Shown: positions 1-9,185, counted from the first letter of the stretch. The stretch: DNA of 64,000 nucleotides from Chitinophaga ginsengisoli (GCF_003014595.1 NZ_PYGK01000019.1:34303-98302), one strand, 5' to 3'. Notes: generated by a model from the sequence alone, not told the origin. Translations and numbers: made by a program.

Positions 1-2469
1 GTTTGAAGCAATATTCCGGTAATAGTTCCCTTCCACATGTACTCTGTCTTTAAAGAAACCCAGTTCCAACCCTACTTCAGTATTCCTGTTATGTTCCCAG
101 CTGAGCTCCGGGTTTGCCAGACTACCCGGACTAAGGGTCGTCTTTCCCGCATAGGTACCTGAGCCAGCCACATACTTACTCAGATAGGCAAAGTCACCCA
201 CAGCATCTCCACCAATAATACCTGTACTGGCACGAAGCTTTCCATAACTCAGGAATGGCAGGTTGTATTTGATAAAGGACTCTTCGCTGAAAATCCAGGC
301 AGCAGCTACAGAACCGAAAGTGCCAAACTTTTTACCGGGGCCAAAACGGGTAGAACCATCCCTTCTTCCATTGAGATTAATGATATATTTCTGGTCCCAG
401 ATGTATTTCATGATGGCATACATACCAATATCCCGGTAAGGTGTATGACTGTAGACGGTTGATACTTTTGTAGCCACAGAAGGATTGCTGAGCAAAGCAT
501 CAGAGGGAAAACCCATGCCAGAGATCTCATCGACAGTACTAAGATTGTTATCCAGCTTTCCGCCCACCTTAAAGCTGAACTCCCCTTTCTGCCAGAAGCT
601 ATTATTATACTCTGCATAAGGCTCAATGGTCACATTACGTGTTTGAAAATGGTGAAAGCTGCTGTATGTATTGGCAGCGGCATCCACCTTGTTTGGAGGC
701 ATGGCAGTGGTAGGAAAACCCATTAACTGCTGACCGTTGATATTGCTGTAACCCAGGTTCACACGTAATGCCACATGCTTCAACGGCCGGTAAACGAGGT
801 TCATGTTGCCAAGTAAGTTGTTGGTCACATTACGATAAGTACGGTTTATATCTGCTATGCGTGTATTGATCGGACTTTCCCAGTTCACACTGCCATCAGG
901 CAGGAAAGGTGCGGGCGCATTAGGCGGCGTGAATACAGCTACAGATGAAAAATCTATCGGCACCATAGTACTCACATTCGAAAGATAAGTGCCGGATACC
1001 GCATAACTGAACATATTATCCTTCGTATTCGTATTGATGGAAAAGTGCATGGAACCATCCACCATGGAGCCTTTATGTAACTGGATGTTGCCTGTCTTCC
1101 GGAGACTGCCGCTTACCATATAACTGCTGGTCTGTGTGCCACCTCCATAAGTAAGGTTTAGATTGGCTGTTTGCGCCATATTACCCAGCATCTGTTTTTG
1201 ATAATTATTATCTCTGTCCAGTGGATAAGTCCCATTCAGATCCAGATCTCCGTCCCCTATAGCGGAGCCATCATTCTTCAATGCCTCCCGGCGAAGCATG
1301 AGGTATTGTGCGGTATTCATCGGCTTCACATGCTGACCTAACATAGACACACCATCATACACGTTCACATTCAGCGTAGCTGGTCCTGCCTTTGCTTTTT
1401 TTGTTGTGATGAGGACCACACCATAAGCTCCTTCCGCACCATATAGAGAAGTGGCATCTGCATCTTTCAGCACACTAATGCTTTCAATATCGTTGGGGTT
1501 TAAGAAATTAAGTCCATTACCTCCCTGTAAAAAGTTACCGGTGCCAAAATTGGCATTTGTTTCCATAGGTAGCTTGGCCCCCGGATAAGTCACCCCATCT
1601 ACTACTACCAATGGAGGAGGCGCGTTTGAGCTAAAGTTGGCCGCATTCCGCAGGCGGAGTGAAAAAGCGCCTCCAGGCTGGCCGGTCACCTGCTGAATGA
1701 ATAAACCGGGTACCTTTCCCTGTAATGCTTCCAACACATTGTTGACAGGATTCTTCGCGATATCTTTTGCTGTAATGGTCGTTACATCCCCTGTATTAAA
1801 CCGTTTAGTGGTCGAGCCATAGGCGATGACCTGCACCTGGTCCAGATCGCCCACATCCACCCGCAAAACAACCTTTAGTGGCCCGGTAGCGCCATTTACA
1901 GCCAGCTCCCTGCTCACAAAGCCCACAGAAGAAAACTGCAGGATGGTTTTCTCGTCAGGAACGACGATGGTAAAACTCCCTTTTTCGTTTGTCTGGGCCA
2001 CCCGCTGGAGGTCTCCCTTCACCTTTACCGTTACCCCCGGAAGGTAATTATTGTGCTCATCCATCACCGTGCCTGTCACCATCCTGGGAGGCGCCGGTTC
2101 CCTGGTGATAGATTTCACATGGATCAGAATGATATTATTCTCAATACTATAACCAAGCGGCTGATTGACCAGGCATTTCCCCAGTACTGCTGGGAGATCA
2201 AGATCTTTCACATGAATTGTCACCGGTTTGCTGGCATTCAGCATATCATCGGTATAAAAGAAGTCATACCCGGTCTGTTTCCTGATCTCCTTAAACACCT
2301 GTGATAGCGGTGTCTTCTCCATATTGAGCGTGACCCGCTGTGCATAGCTGCTGGCGCTTGCCTGTACAAGACCGATTGTAGTAAGAATAAGTACGATCAA
2401 TTTCATAATGCGCAAGAACATTAGTGCGCAGGTTCTCCACCTGCCTGATTTTTCAGGACAAAAATTCAT
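1..2469 (-). CDS. SusC/RagA-family TonB-dependent outer membrane receptor (partial, C-terminus outside window)
   Basis: This is the N-terminal part of a SusC-type receptor that imports oligosaccharides or other large ligands across the outer membrane using TonB. The reading frame is open from an ATG at 2469 to the left edge. In order one sees a leader with a hydrophobic stretch, an STN domain (about residues 45-100), a carboxypeptidase-regulatory-like domain (about 120-200), and a plug with the SusC signature SVLKDADATSLYGAEGAYG near residues 320-345, then barrel sequence. I chose the ATG at 2469 because FLRIMKL-type leaders are usual in this family; an in-frame ATG at 2406 would shorten the leader by 21 residues. 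An STN domain together with upstream fecR and an ECF sigma gene indicates transcriptional control by trans-envelope signalling. SusD is expected beyond position 1. The ligand cannot be told. Confidence 0.95.
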   Translation of the reverse strand, partial: MNFCPEKSGRWRTCALMFLRIMKLIVLILTTIGLVQASASSYAQRVTLNMEKTPLSQVFKEIRKQTGYDFFYTDDMLNASKPVTIHVKDLDLPAVLGKCLVNQPLGYSIENNIILIHVKSITREPAPPRMVTGTVMDEHNNYLPGVTVKVKGDLQRVAQTNEKGSFTIVVPDEKTILQFSSVGFVSRELAVNGATGPLKVVLRVDVGDLDQVQVIAYGSTTKRFNTGDVTTITAKDIAKNPVNNVLEALQGKVPGLFIQQVTGQPGGAFSLRLRNAANFSSNAPPPLVVVDGVTYPGAKLPMETNANFGTGNFLQGGNGLNFLNPNDIESISVLKDADATSLYGAEGAYGVVLITTKKAKAGPATLNVNVYDGVSMLGQHVKPMNTAQYLMLRREALKNDGSAIGDGDLDLNGTYPLDRDNNYQKQMLGNMAQTANLNLTYGGGTQTSSYMVSGSLRKTGNIQLHKGSMVDGSMHFSINTNTKDNMFSYAVSGTYLSNVSTMVPIDFSSVAVFTPPNAPAPFLPDGSVNWESPINTRIADINRTYRNVTNNLLGNMNLVYRPLKHVALRVNLGYSNINGQQLMGFPTTAMPPNKVDAAANTYSSFHHFQTRNVTIEPYAEYNNSFWQKGEFSFKVGGKLDNNLSTVDEISGMGFPSDALLSNPSVATKVSTVYSHTPYRDIGMYAIMKYIWDQKYIINLNGRRDGSTRFGPGKKFGTFGSVAAAWIFSEESFIKYNLPFLSYGKLRASTGIIGGDAVGDFAYLSKYVAGSGTYAGKTTLSPGSLANPELSWEHNRNTEVGLELGFFKDRVHVEGNYYRNIASN

Positions 2470-2599
2470 AATTTTGGTTGAGTTAATTCGCAAAGCAGCC
2501 TTGCCCCCAAAGCGGTGCATGCAATGCGAATAATGTTTAATGAATAATGTTTAGTCTGAGACCGGCCACACCGGTAGCAGTCGCTAAGCACAAATCCTA

Positions 2600-2627
2600 A
2601 ACCGGAAGTGTTCCACCACTTCCGGTT
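2600..2627 (-). terminator. Hairpin between fecR and susC
   Basis: Perfect 11-bp inverted repeat AACCGGAAGTG/CACTTCCGGTT with a 6-nt loop. It lies between the end of fecR and the start of susC on the same strand. The following minus-strand bases are only moderately T-rich, so it may be a partial terminator or attenuator that separates expression of the regulator pair from the receptor. Confidence 0.45.
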
Positions 2628-2721
2628 GTTTGTTATTGCTCAGCGTTTCTCGTAGGTATAGGTGACTATTGACTTACGTTCATAATATTTAATGGTTGGT
2701 TGATAAATAATTGTTGATCTT

Positions 2722-3840
2722 TTATTGGTCAGCTATGGTAATATGATTATTCTTCACTGTAAATTTTACCCCTGCCGTAGCTTCCAGCATTTTAAGCACC
2801 ACCGACAGATTCCTTGACCGGGATACTTCCCCGCTGAAAGTCAGCTTACTATGGTTATAATGTCCATCATCCACATCCACATCATACCACCTCGACACTT
2901 TGCGCATAATATCCGGCAGGGTCTCATTCTTAAATACAAAATCCCCCTCTTTCCAGTCAATAGCTACCTCAGGGTCTATGAAACGTACCTTTATCTGTTG
3001 CAGATTGTCCAAAACTGCCTGTTGCCCCGGTTTTAATACGGCACTTTCGCCGCCATCGGCTGTTACCCTGACAGCTCCCTGTAATAATGTAGTTTTAGTC
3101 ACCGGCTCATCCGGATAAGCATTTACGTTAAAATGAGTTCCTAACACATCGATCTTTTGTCCCTTGCTAACAACCCTGAATGGTTGACCGTCACGTTGTG
3201 CCACTTCAAAATAGCCTTCCCCGGTAATTTCCACTTTCCGTTCCTGGCTATTGAAAGTCACCGGATAGGTAATGGAAGAGGCGGCATTCAACCACACCTG
3301 TGTGCCATCTGCCAGTACCAGGTGATGCTGTCCTCCCCGGGGCGTACTGACGGTATTGATCAAAGGGGCATCATCTTCATGCAGCTCCGCACCACTGATG
3401 TAATTCAGCTCTCCATCCGCCTTTTTTTCAATAACGATACTACCCTGCTGCGCCAGCGCACCTTTTTGGGCGTCCTCGAGCATAATGCGCTGGCCATTGG
3501 CCAGTGTAAGTACTGCCTTATTAGATCCGGGGAGGGCATCGTCCTGCATCAACGCTATTGGTTGATGCTTCTGGGTATTCATGGAATGGTATAGGAAATA
3601 TCCTCCAGCTGTCACCAGCACAGCTACAGCCGCCGCCACAGATATCCAGGGCCAGCGTGTCCGTTGTTTCACCGGTAAAGAAGGTCTAAGCTGTTCTATT
3701 TCAACCAACTGTTCATCCGTAAGTTCCTCCAGACCTGGTAATTCCAGCTGATGGTACCATGATTCAATGATCGCCTTCTCCTCCGGTGTGCATTCTCCGG
3801 TATTATATTTATGTAGCAGCGCTTTAAATGACACTCTCAT
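2722..3840 (-). CDS. FecR-family anti-sigma factor
   Basis: Inner-membrane anti-sigma/signal transducer that holds the ECF sigma factor until the STN domain of the cognate TonB receptor signals ligand. The 372-residue protein has a short cytoplasmic N-terminal domain (residues 1-60), one membrane segment near residues 63-85 (WISVAAAVAVLVTAGG), a periplasmic FecR domain beginning near STPRGGQHHLVLADGTQVWL, and a C-terminal DUF4974/STN-like domain (LPDIMRKVSRWYDVDV). Length and order are typical of Bacteroidota FecR. It lies 52 bp downstream of the sigma gene and upstream of susC on the same strand, the standard arrangement of such units. Confidence 0.95.
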   Translation of the reverse strand: MRVSFKALLHKYNTGECTPEEKAIIESWYHQLELPGLEELTDEQLVEIEQLRPSLPVKQRTRWPWISVAAAVAVLVTAGGYFLYHSMNTQKHQPIALMQDDALPGSNKAVLTLANGQRIMLEDAQKGALAQQGSIVIEKKADGELNYISGAELHEDDAPLINTVSTPRGGQHHLVLADGTQVWLNAASSITYPVTFNSQERKVEITGEGYFEVAQRDGQPFRVVSKGQKIDVLGTHFNVNAYPDEPVTKTTLLQGAVRVTADGGESAVLKPGQQAVLDNLQQIKVRFIDPEVAIDWKEGDFVFKNETLPDIMRKVSRWYDVDVDDGHYNHSKLTFSGEVSRSRNLSVVLKMLEATAGVKFTVKNNHITIADQ

Positions 3841-3892
3841 ATATAGTATGACAGTCAGAAAAGGGGGAAGGGCTAGTGGAGATGAAAATTTT

Positions 3893-4471
3893 TTAGAAAA
3901 AATAATGCAGGGCGATCAGGGCACATAGCCCGATCTTCAAACGCAGGATCTTTAATGCGCCTTTGATATGGTTCTTCACGGTAAACTCAGAGATATTGAG
4001 TCGCTCGGCGATCTCTTTATGGGTAAGATGTTCTTTCCGGCTTAGTATGAATACTTCCCGCATTTTGGGAGGAAGGGCAGCAATCTCCCTGTCAATCATC
4101 TGCTGTAGCTCCTTTTCCCGGACCTGAATGTCGGAGCTATTGTGTCCTTCGTCGATAAATCTTTGAAAATTAAGCGCATACCGGGCTTCTACCTGCTTAT
4201 GCTCTATATAATTCAATACCTTATTACGGACCATGGTATATAAATACCCGGATACCTGCTGAATGGACGGAAGCTGCTCACGTTGGCTCCATAGGGTAGA
4301 AAATACCTCCTGCACGATTTCCTTAGCATCCTCAAAATCACCTATTTTCTTATAACTATGGATGATCAGGGGGTTTTTATACCTGTTGTAAAGTTCGGTA
4401 AACGCCTCAGCGTCGCCTGCCTGCAGCATGACAACCAGCTCCCTATCATCGACATGTATTAAGAACCCCAT
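3893..4471 (-). CDS. RNA polymerase ECF sigma-70 factor (RpoE-like, Bacteroidota family 1)
   Basis: ECF sigma factor expected to direct transcription of the downstream susC-type receptor genes. Region 2 is seen in the first half (YNRYKNPLIIHSYKKIGD, then DAKEIVQEVFSTLW) and region 4 in the second half, with a helix-turn-helix (LTHKEIAERLNISEFTVKNHI). The frame is open to 4561, but the extra 30 residues are basic, low in similarity to the family and rich in aromatics. I therefore chose ATG 4471, giving 192 residues, the usual size. The gene is followed closely by fecR, which should encode its anti-sigma factor. Confidence 0.92.
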   Translation of the reverse strand: MGFLIHVDDRELVVMLQAGDAEAFTELYNRYKNPLIIHSYKKIGDFEDAKEIVQEVFSTLWSQREQLPSIQQVSGYLYTMVRNKVLNYIEHKQVEARYALNFQRFIDEGHNSSDIQVREKELQQMIDREIAALPPKMREVFILSRKEHLTHKEIAERLNISEFTVKNHIKGALKILRLKIGLCALIALHYFF

Positions 4472-4987
4472 TTCATCAAAAATAAAAAAAAGCGGGAAAT
4501 TATTCCGGAAGCTTCGCTTTTTGTGCCCCTGGGTTCGAAATTTGTCTGGTTGTCCTGACAATGTGCAAATGGGATGACCTGGTCAGCCTTCTCTTCCTCC
4601 ACTCACATACGTCATACTGCGGTTTAAATTTGCTCAACTATCTGCTACGAATAAACGTCTGTCCTGCAACAATCCTGTTTGGTAATTCTGTTTAGTAGCA
4701 CAAGAGCCGCTGAATGCCTGCCTCAGTAACGAAACACATCATTTATTTTGACGCGCTGATAGCGCGGATTTTTCAAAAGATCCCGGACAAACAAGTGAAT
4801 GCTTACCTCACTCACCTTGCTGATCACATCACAAAACTAAGAAGAAAATACATGCGGAAAATACGCATTTTTGACCTGCTAAAAACCTTACAACTATATG
4901 GATTTTAACTACTTAGAAAAATTTTAATTTAAACACCAGGTAAAGACCTATCGGGCTTTTTTCCCGTGAACGATCCGGTGCAGATAT

Positions 4988-5065
4988 CGCTTTGATACCG
5001 CTAATCCTCCCTTGATCTTACGTTCATGAACGTAGGATCAAGGGAGGATTAGCGGTATCAAAGCG
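4988..5065. repeat. Long palindrome A (39-bp arms, no loop)
   Basis: The 39-bp left arm is followed directly by its reverse complement, with one mismatch that would form a G-U pair in RNA. The centre is ACGTTCATGAACGT. The right arm ends inside a direct repeat of 11-bp period (GCGGTATCAAA, 5052-5077). The core CTCCCTTGATCTTACGTTC resembles the core of palindrome B, 57 bp further on. An arm this long exceeds ordinary terminators. It may be a dispersed palindromic repeat, a recombination or replication-associated element, or a strong bidirectional terminator. Confidence 0.9.
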
Positions 5066-5122
5066 GTATCAAAGCGGAGAAATAACACATCTCAGGCACA
5101 CCGAAATCAGGGTGTTTGTTCG

Positions 5123-5218
5123 GTAGAGGTAGTGTCGAGGTAGCCTCATCTTCCCTTAATCTTCCGTTCCGGAATGGAAGATTAAGGGAGGATGAGGCTA
5201 CCTCGACACTACCTCTAC
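5123..5218. repeat. Long palindrome B (48-bp arms, no loop)
   Basis: 48-bp arms with no spacer and two mismatches, both compatible with G-U pairing in RNA. The core CTTCCCTTAATCTTCCGTTC matches palindrome A at most positions. Like A, it contains short direct repeats of 11-bp period (GAGGTAG at 5126 and 5137, and the mirror copies on the other arm). The two elements therefore look like diverged members of one repeat family rather than two unrelated hairpins. Confidence 0.9.
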
Positions 5219-5289
5219 TATATCTCCGGCGAATATACAGCAAGAAAAACTTTACAGTTTATGGTAACGCTTCAGCTTTAACGAAACCC

Positions 5290-5733
5290 TTATTCTTCTT
5301 CCTGTAACAATTGCAAATGGATACCAGGCCTGTATATTTCCTGAATGTATGATGGATTTTTGAGGTCCTTAAATTCAAACTGCCGGTACAATCCATGCGC
5401 ACTACTTGTGTTCAGCATTATTCTCCTTAAACGCTTCGACCAGGGCTGCGCAAGTATATGGGAAAGTATTTGCTTCGCTACTCCCCTGCCCCGATATTCA
5501 GGAAGCACCAGAAAATCAGCGAACCAGGCGAATGTATAATAGTCAGTGATTACACGCCCGAATCCGATTTGTCTCCCATCTAAAAAGGCGCCTGTACAAA
5601 AGGAATTACCAAGAGAATTATCCACCAACGCATAAGAGATGCCCTTTGCCCAATACGAATCCTGGCTTAGAAACCGGTGTATCATTTCAACATCCATATT
5701 CTCCTTGCCTGTTTTAATAACTACGTCCTGCAT
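5290..5733 (-). CDS. GNAT-family N-acetyltransferase
   Basis: Predicted acetyl-CoA-dependent acyltransferase of about 147 residues. The acetyl-CoA binding motif is seen as VLPEYRGRGVAKQIL (R/Q-x-x-G-x-G/A), preceded by strands FADFLVL and GFGRVITDYY. The substrate is unknown. I chose ATG 5733 (MQDVVIKTG); the frame runs open to 5811 but the additional 26 residues cross the promoter region of the divergent MocR-type gene. The gene is divergent from that regulator, with 93 bp between starts, so it may be one of its targets. Confidence 0.85.
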   Translation of the reverse strand: MQDVVIKTGKENMDVEMIHRFLSQDSYWAKGISYALVDNSLGNSFCTGAFLDGRQIGFGRVITDYYTFAWFADFLVLPEYRGRGVAKQILSHILAQPWSKRLRRIMLNTSSAHGLYRQFEFKDLKNPSYIQEIYRPGIHLQLLQEEE

Positions 5734-5790
5734 GTTTATCGTTTTATAAAGCAAAACTACAGCTGGAACGTCAACAAGCACAGTCCCAGT

Positions 5791-5822
5791 TTTGTATATT
5801 TCGATGGACACAGTTATTTTTG
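5791..5822 (+). promoter_or_regulatory. Bacteroidota-type promoter placed 4 nt before ATG
   Basis: TTTG at 5791-5794, a 20-nt spacer, and TATTTTTG at 5815-5822 match the Bacteroidota -33/-7 consensus (TTTG, N19-21, TAnnTTTG) exactly. Only four bases separate the -7 box from the ATG at 5827. Transcription would start at or next to the start codon, so the mRNA would be leaderless. Confidence 0.6.
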
Positions 5823-5826
5823 TACT

Positions 5827-7251
5827 ATGAAAGATGATTTCCTCTACATAGAGATCTCGAACAACATTGCGCGCTTGATCAGGGATAAAGTCTTACACGC
5901 GGGAGATCGCCTCCCCTCGGTAAGAATGCTATGTCAGGAGCATGGTATTAGTATGAATACCGCTAAAAGAGTATTTCTTGAGTTAGCATCGCAATCGCTC
6001 ATTGAATCAAAACCCCAGTCAGGATATTATGTAAGCCAGTTGCCTTACCAAAGGCTGCCCATTCCCGCTATCAGCAATCCTTCGCCAGTCAGTAGCAATA
6101 GTGAGCCGGACGAGTTGATCAGGAGAGTTTACTCAACGAGGGGGAAAAAAGGTCTCACTTTTTTCTCAATAGGCGTCCCTTCCAAAGAGTTGTTACCACT
6201 GGCAAAACTGAATAAGGAAATACTCCATGCCATCCGGCAGCTTCCAGCCAGTGGTACAGAATATGAGCAATTACAGGGCAATGAAGAGCTGCGCAGAATG
6301 ATTGCGGCCCGTGCTATATCATGGGGAGGACATCTCCGGGAAAGTGATCTGATAACTACTGCAGGTGGCATGAATGCTTTATCATTTTGCATGATGGCTT
6401 TAGGAAAGCGTGGCGATACTATTGCTATGGAAAGCCCCTGCTACCCCGGCAGCTTACAACTGGCCAGAAGTTTAGGTTTAAAAGTGCTCGAATTACCGAC
6501 GCACCCCATCACAGGCGTCGAAATAGATGCCCTGAAAAAGGTGGTTCATAAAATCAATCTCTGTCTGCTGGTGCCCAACTTCAATACACCTTTGGGTAGT
6601 TGTATGCCGGAAGAAAATAAAAAAGAAATAGTAGCGCTCCTGGCAAAGCACCATATTCCCCTGATCGAAGACGATATATATGGCGACTTATATTTCGGTG
6701 CTCAACGGCCTAAATGCTGCAAAACATTTGACCAGGAAGGGAATGTCTTATTGTGCAGTTCCTTTTCTAAAACCCTGGCGCCTGGCTACCGTGTCGGATG
6801 GGTGGCACCTGGCAAATACCAGGAACAAGTCCTTAAACTAAAACACGCGCACGCCATCTCTTCCTCCACTATTACGCAGGAAGCAATAGCAAATTTTCTG
6901 AAGAACGGCCGCTATGATAACCATCTCCGCAAGATGCGTTTAACGCTACAACAAAATTATACCCACTATATAAATGCCATCACTGAGTATTTTCCGGAAG
7001 ATACTAAAATCAGCAGGCCACAGGGAGGACTTGCATTATGGGTTGAATTCAATAAGAAAGTGAATACAGCGGAATTATTCGAGGAAGCGATGAAACATAA
7101 AATAAGTATTGCTCCTGGGAGAATGTTTACCCTTCAAGACCAATTCAAAAACTGTATGCGTCTTTCCTTAGGTTTACTATTATCGGAAGAAGTGGAGCGT
7201 AAATTAAAACTACTTGGCAGGTTGGTGAAGTCACAGACCATCCAATTTTAA
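5827..7251 (+). CDS. MocR-like GntR/aminotransferase fusion regulator
   Basis: Transcription factor of the MocR type. An N-terminal GntR winged helix-turn-helix (residues 1-75, GDRLPSVRMLCQEHGISMNTAKR) is fused to a fold-type I aminotransferase domain that binds PLP. The PLP lysine is in SSFSKTLAPGYRVGW (about residue 315), with NFNTPLG and LIEDDIYGDLYF as further cofactor-site motifs. At 474 residues it is of normal length. The frame is open upstream to 5677, but ATG 5827 is the only start that fits the GntR N-terminus. It is divergent from a GNAT gene and followed, 99 bp on, by an SDR gene; either could be regulated by it. The effector is unknown. Confidence 0.9.
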   Translation: MKDDFLYIEISNNIARLIRDKVLHAGDRLPSVRMLCQEHGISMNTAKRVFLELASQSLIESKPQSGYYVSQLPYQRLPIPAISNPSPVSSNSEPDELIRRVYSTRGKKGLTFFSIGVPSKELLPLAKLNKEILHAIRQLPASGTEYEQLQGNEELRRMIAARAISWGGHLRESDLITTAGGMNALSFCMMALGKRGDTIAMESPCYPGSLQLARSLGLKVLELPTHPITGVEIDALKKVVHKINLCLLVPNFNTPLGSCMPEENKKEIVALLAKHHIPLIEDDIYGDLYFGAQRPKCCKTFDQEGNVLLCSSFSKTLAPGYRVGWVAPGKYQEQVLKLKHAHAISSSTITQEAIANFLKNGRYDNHLRKMRLTLQQNYTHYINAITEYFPEDTKISRPQGGLALWVEFNKKVNTAELFEEAMKHKISIAPGRMFTLQDQFKNCMRLSLGLLLSEEVERKLKLLGRLVKSQTIQF

Positions 7252-7319
7252 AATGAAGCCAGGTTTGTTTTGAACAATGAATGATTTGAAGCAGACAATT
7301 TATCGTCCTGCCCCTGATC

Positions 7320-7327
7320 TACATTTG
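7320..7327 (+). promoter_or_regulatory. -7 box of the SDR gene
   Basis: TACATTTG matches TAnnTTTG and would start transcription about 20 nt before the ATG at 7351. The -33 element is poor (TTTA at 7299-7302, spacer of 17). Confidence 0.35.
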
Positions 7328-7350
7328 CTGAAACAAACAACGGGCAACAA

Positions 7351-8190
7351 ATGAAAACAGTATTAATTACAGGTACCTCATCCGGCATTGGCAGGGCCGC
7401 TGTGCTTACATTTCAACGGGAAGGATGGAACGTGATTGCCACTATGCGCAGTCCGGAAAAAGAAACTGAACTGCATCAACTTGACAATGTGCTGGTCACC
7501 AGACTTGATGTACTGGACAACGCGACGATTCTGAACACTGTCGAACAGGGGCTTGACAGGTTCGGACAAATCGATGTGCTGGTCAATAATGCAGGCTACG
7601 CAGTTTTTGGAACATTTGAAATGACTGCAGAGCACCAGACACAGAACATGTTTGACACCAATCTATTCGGCCCTATGCGTGTACTGAAAGCCGTACTGCC
7701 ACACTTCCGCAACCAGAAAAGCGGAACAGTGATCAACATCACTTCTATGGGTGGACGTGTTACTTTCCCGGCATGCTCGCTTTACCATGCTACAAAATTT
7801 GCACTGGAGGGATTTACAGAATCTTTAGCTTATGAGTTACTTCCCTTTAATATCCATGCTAAAATTGTAGAACCCGGCTCCACTGCAACAAGATTTGTAG
7901 AATCGGCTCAGGTTACACAAGACACAATAACTGAATACTCGGAATTTGTAAAGATCGGCTTCGCCAACTGGGCAAAAAATGATACCATGACCTCCACTGC
8001 TGAACAAATTGCAGCTGTGATTTACACCGCTGCCACAGACGAAAATGACCGCTTGCGATATAAGGCGGGAGAAGACACGCAGCTGTATTTCCAGAAAAGG
8101 CAAAGCGAGAACGACCAGGAATATGTGGATTATATGCGGCAACGCTTTATTCCTGAGCTCCTAAACGGTTCAACCACGCTGTCAATGTAA
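7351..8190 (+). CDS. Short-chain dehydrogenase/reductase (classical SDR)
   Basis: NAD(P)-dependent oxidoreductase of 279 residues. The Rossmann motif TGTSSGIG is at residues 7-14, NNAG at 79-82, and the catalytic set Ser132, Tyr145 and Lys149 is complete (TSMGG, YHATK). Beyond the classical core it has an extended C-terminus. The substrate is not evident. An AraC-type regulator follows in the same direction after 77 bp, a common SDR/AraC pairing in this phylum, so the regulator probably controls this gene. Confidence 0.92.
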   Translation: MKTVLITGTSSGIGRAAVLTFQREGWNVIATMRSPEKETELHQLDNVLVTRLDVLDNATILNTVEQGLDRFGQIDVLVNNAGYAVFGTFEMTAEHQTQNMFDTNLFGPMRVLKAVLPHFRNQKSGTVINITSMGGRVTFPACSLYHATKFALEGFTESLAYELLPFNIHAKIVEPGSTATRFVESAQVTQDTITEYSEFVKIGFANWAKNDTMTSTAEQIAAVIYTAATDENDRLRYKAGEDTQLYFQKRQSENDQEYVDYMRQRFIPELLNGSTTLSM

Positions 8191-8267
8191 CAACAGTATT
8201 AAAATTCGTATTTTGAGACACATAGCAGCAGCCGGCACTGCTATTGTCTTTAGTATAATTGATTGAC

Positions 8268-9185
8268 ATGGACACTAAAACATACCCATTAATCAATACC
8301 GTAGAGGATTACCATGACTTTAAGATAAAGAAACTGAACAGCAAGGGGATCATGACCGCTTCCAGCCACCAGTTTTGCTTTTTCACATCTGAAGCGTGTT
8401 TGCATCAGGATGCCATTCCCTACCGGAAACGTGACTTCTTCAAAGTCACCTATCTGCGGGGCGATTACATTGTTCATTACGGCGATGAAAGCATCCGTAT
8501 GAAAGGGGCTTCCCTTTCTATCTTCAGCCCGGCTGTTTCCTATACAATTGAAACTATTGAAGAAGAGTACAGTGCAGGATACTTTATATTCACAGACTAT
8601 TTCTACAACGATTTCTTCAAGAGTCCTATTACACAGTTCCCCCTATTTAAAAACGGGATCAAAACGATTTATGCGCTCGATGCTGAAAAAGAAATGCGTA
8701 CGCGGGACCTGTTTAATAAAATTCAGGATTTAGCTAAATCTGACTACCCATACAGGTTTGACCTCATCAGAAATACCATCAATGAATTACTACATTATGC
8801 CAATACTCTGACGCCGTCTGCCGAGCAGGCGCATTCAATTTCCGCTAAAGAGCGGCTTGTGAATGTATTTAGTGAGATGCTCGAAAACCAGTTTCCGGTT
8901 GACCCGCATAATGATACCCAATTACTTCGGACTGCGGGCGATTTCGCCGATCAGCTACATGTACATGTCAATTATTTAAACCGCGTTACCAAAGAGATCA
9001 CCGGCAAAACCAGCCGGGACCAGATCTACGAACGCTTTCTCAAAGAATCCATGATATTACTCAATCACTCCAACTGGTCAATTGCCGAAATTGCCTATAG
9101 CCTGGGGTATAAAGATGTTTCCCATTTTAATCATTTCTTCAAAAAGATGACGAATACCCGTCCTTCTGATTACAGAAAAAGATAA
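8268..9185 (+). CDS. AraC-family transcriptional regulator
   Basis: Cupin-like sensory N-terminus followed by two C-terminal helix-turn-helix motifs; the second is clear in NWSIAEIAYSLGYKDVSHF and the domain ends in the typical TRPSDYRKR. I used the ATG at 8268 rather than a TTG nine bases upstream, giving 305 residues. The C-terminal half (LRTAGDFADQLHVHVNYLN) is closely similar to that of the AraC regulator at 11826-12710, so the two are paralogues. It sits between an SDR and a cysteine hydrolase gene in the same direction; its ligand is unknown. Confidence 0.92.
   Translation: MDTKTYPLINTVEDYHDFKIKKLNSKGIMTASSHQFCFFTSEACLHQDAIPYRKRDFFKVTYLRGDYIVHYGDESIRMKGASLSIFSPAVSYTIETIEEEYSAGYFIFTDYFYNDFFKSPITQFPLFKNGIKTIYALDAEKEMRTRDLFNKIQDLAKSDYPYRFDLIRNTINELLHYANTLTPSAEQAHSISAKERLVNVFSEMLENQFPVDPHNDTQLLRTAGDFADQLHVHVNYLNRVTKEITGKTSRDQIYERFLKESMILLNHSNWSIAEIAYSLGYKDVSHFNHFFKKMTNTRPSDYRKR

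Larger units (their letters stand above)
4472..5289. other. Long non-coding stretch with palindromic elements
   Basis: About 0.8 kb without a convincing gene between the divergent upstream region of the sigma gene and the end of a GNAT gene. The left half (4472-4987) shows nothing I can name; a 64-codon open frame at 4714-4908 has no family resemblance and no clear start signal. The right half holds two long related palindromes, annotated separately, and a two-unit 11-bp direct repeat at 5052-5077 (GCGGTATCAAA repeated, then GCGG). Confidence 0.6.

Noticed and set aside
4714..4908. 64-codon open frame upstream of the palindromes
   Set aside because: No family pattern, no signal peptide, no promoter and no neighbours that would support a gene.
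4988..5218. CRISPR array or tRNA-like structure
   Set aside because: There are only two palindromes with different sequences, no spacer array, and no tRNA consensus.
8259..8267. TTG start three codons upstream of the AraC ATG
   Set aside because: ATG 8268 is adjacent and gives the usual start; the same reasoning rejects the TTG at 9279 and at 39852.
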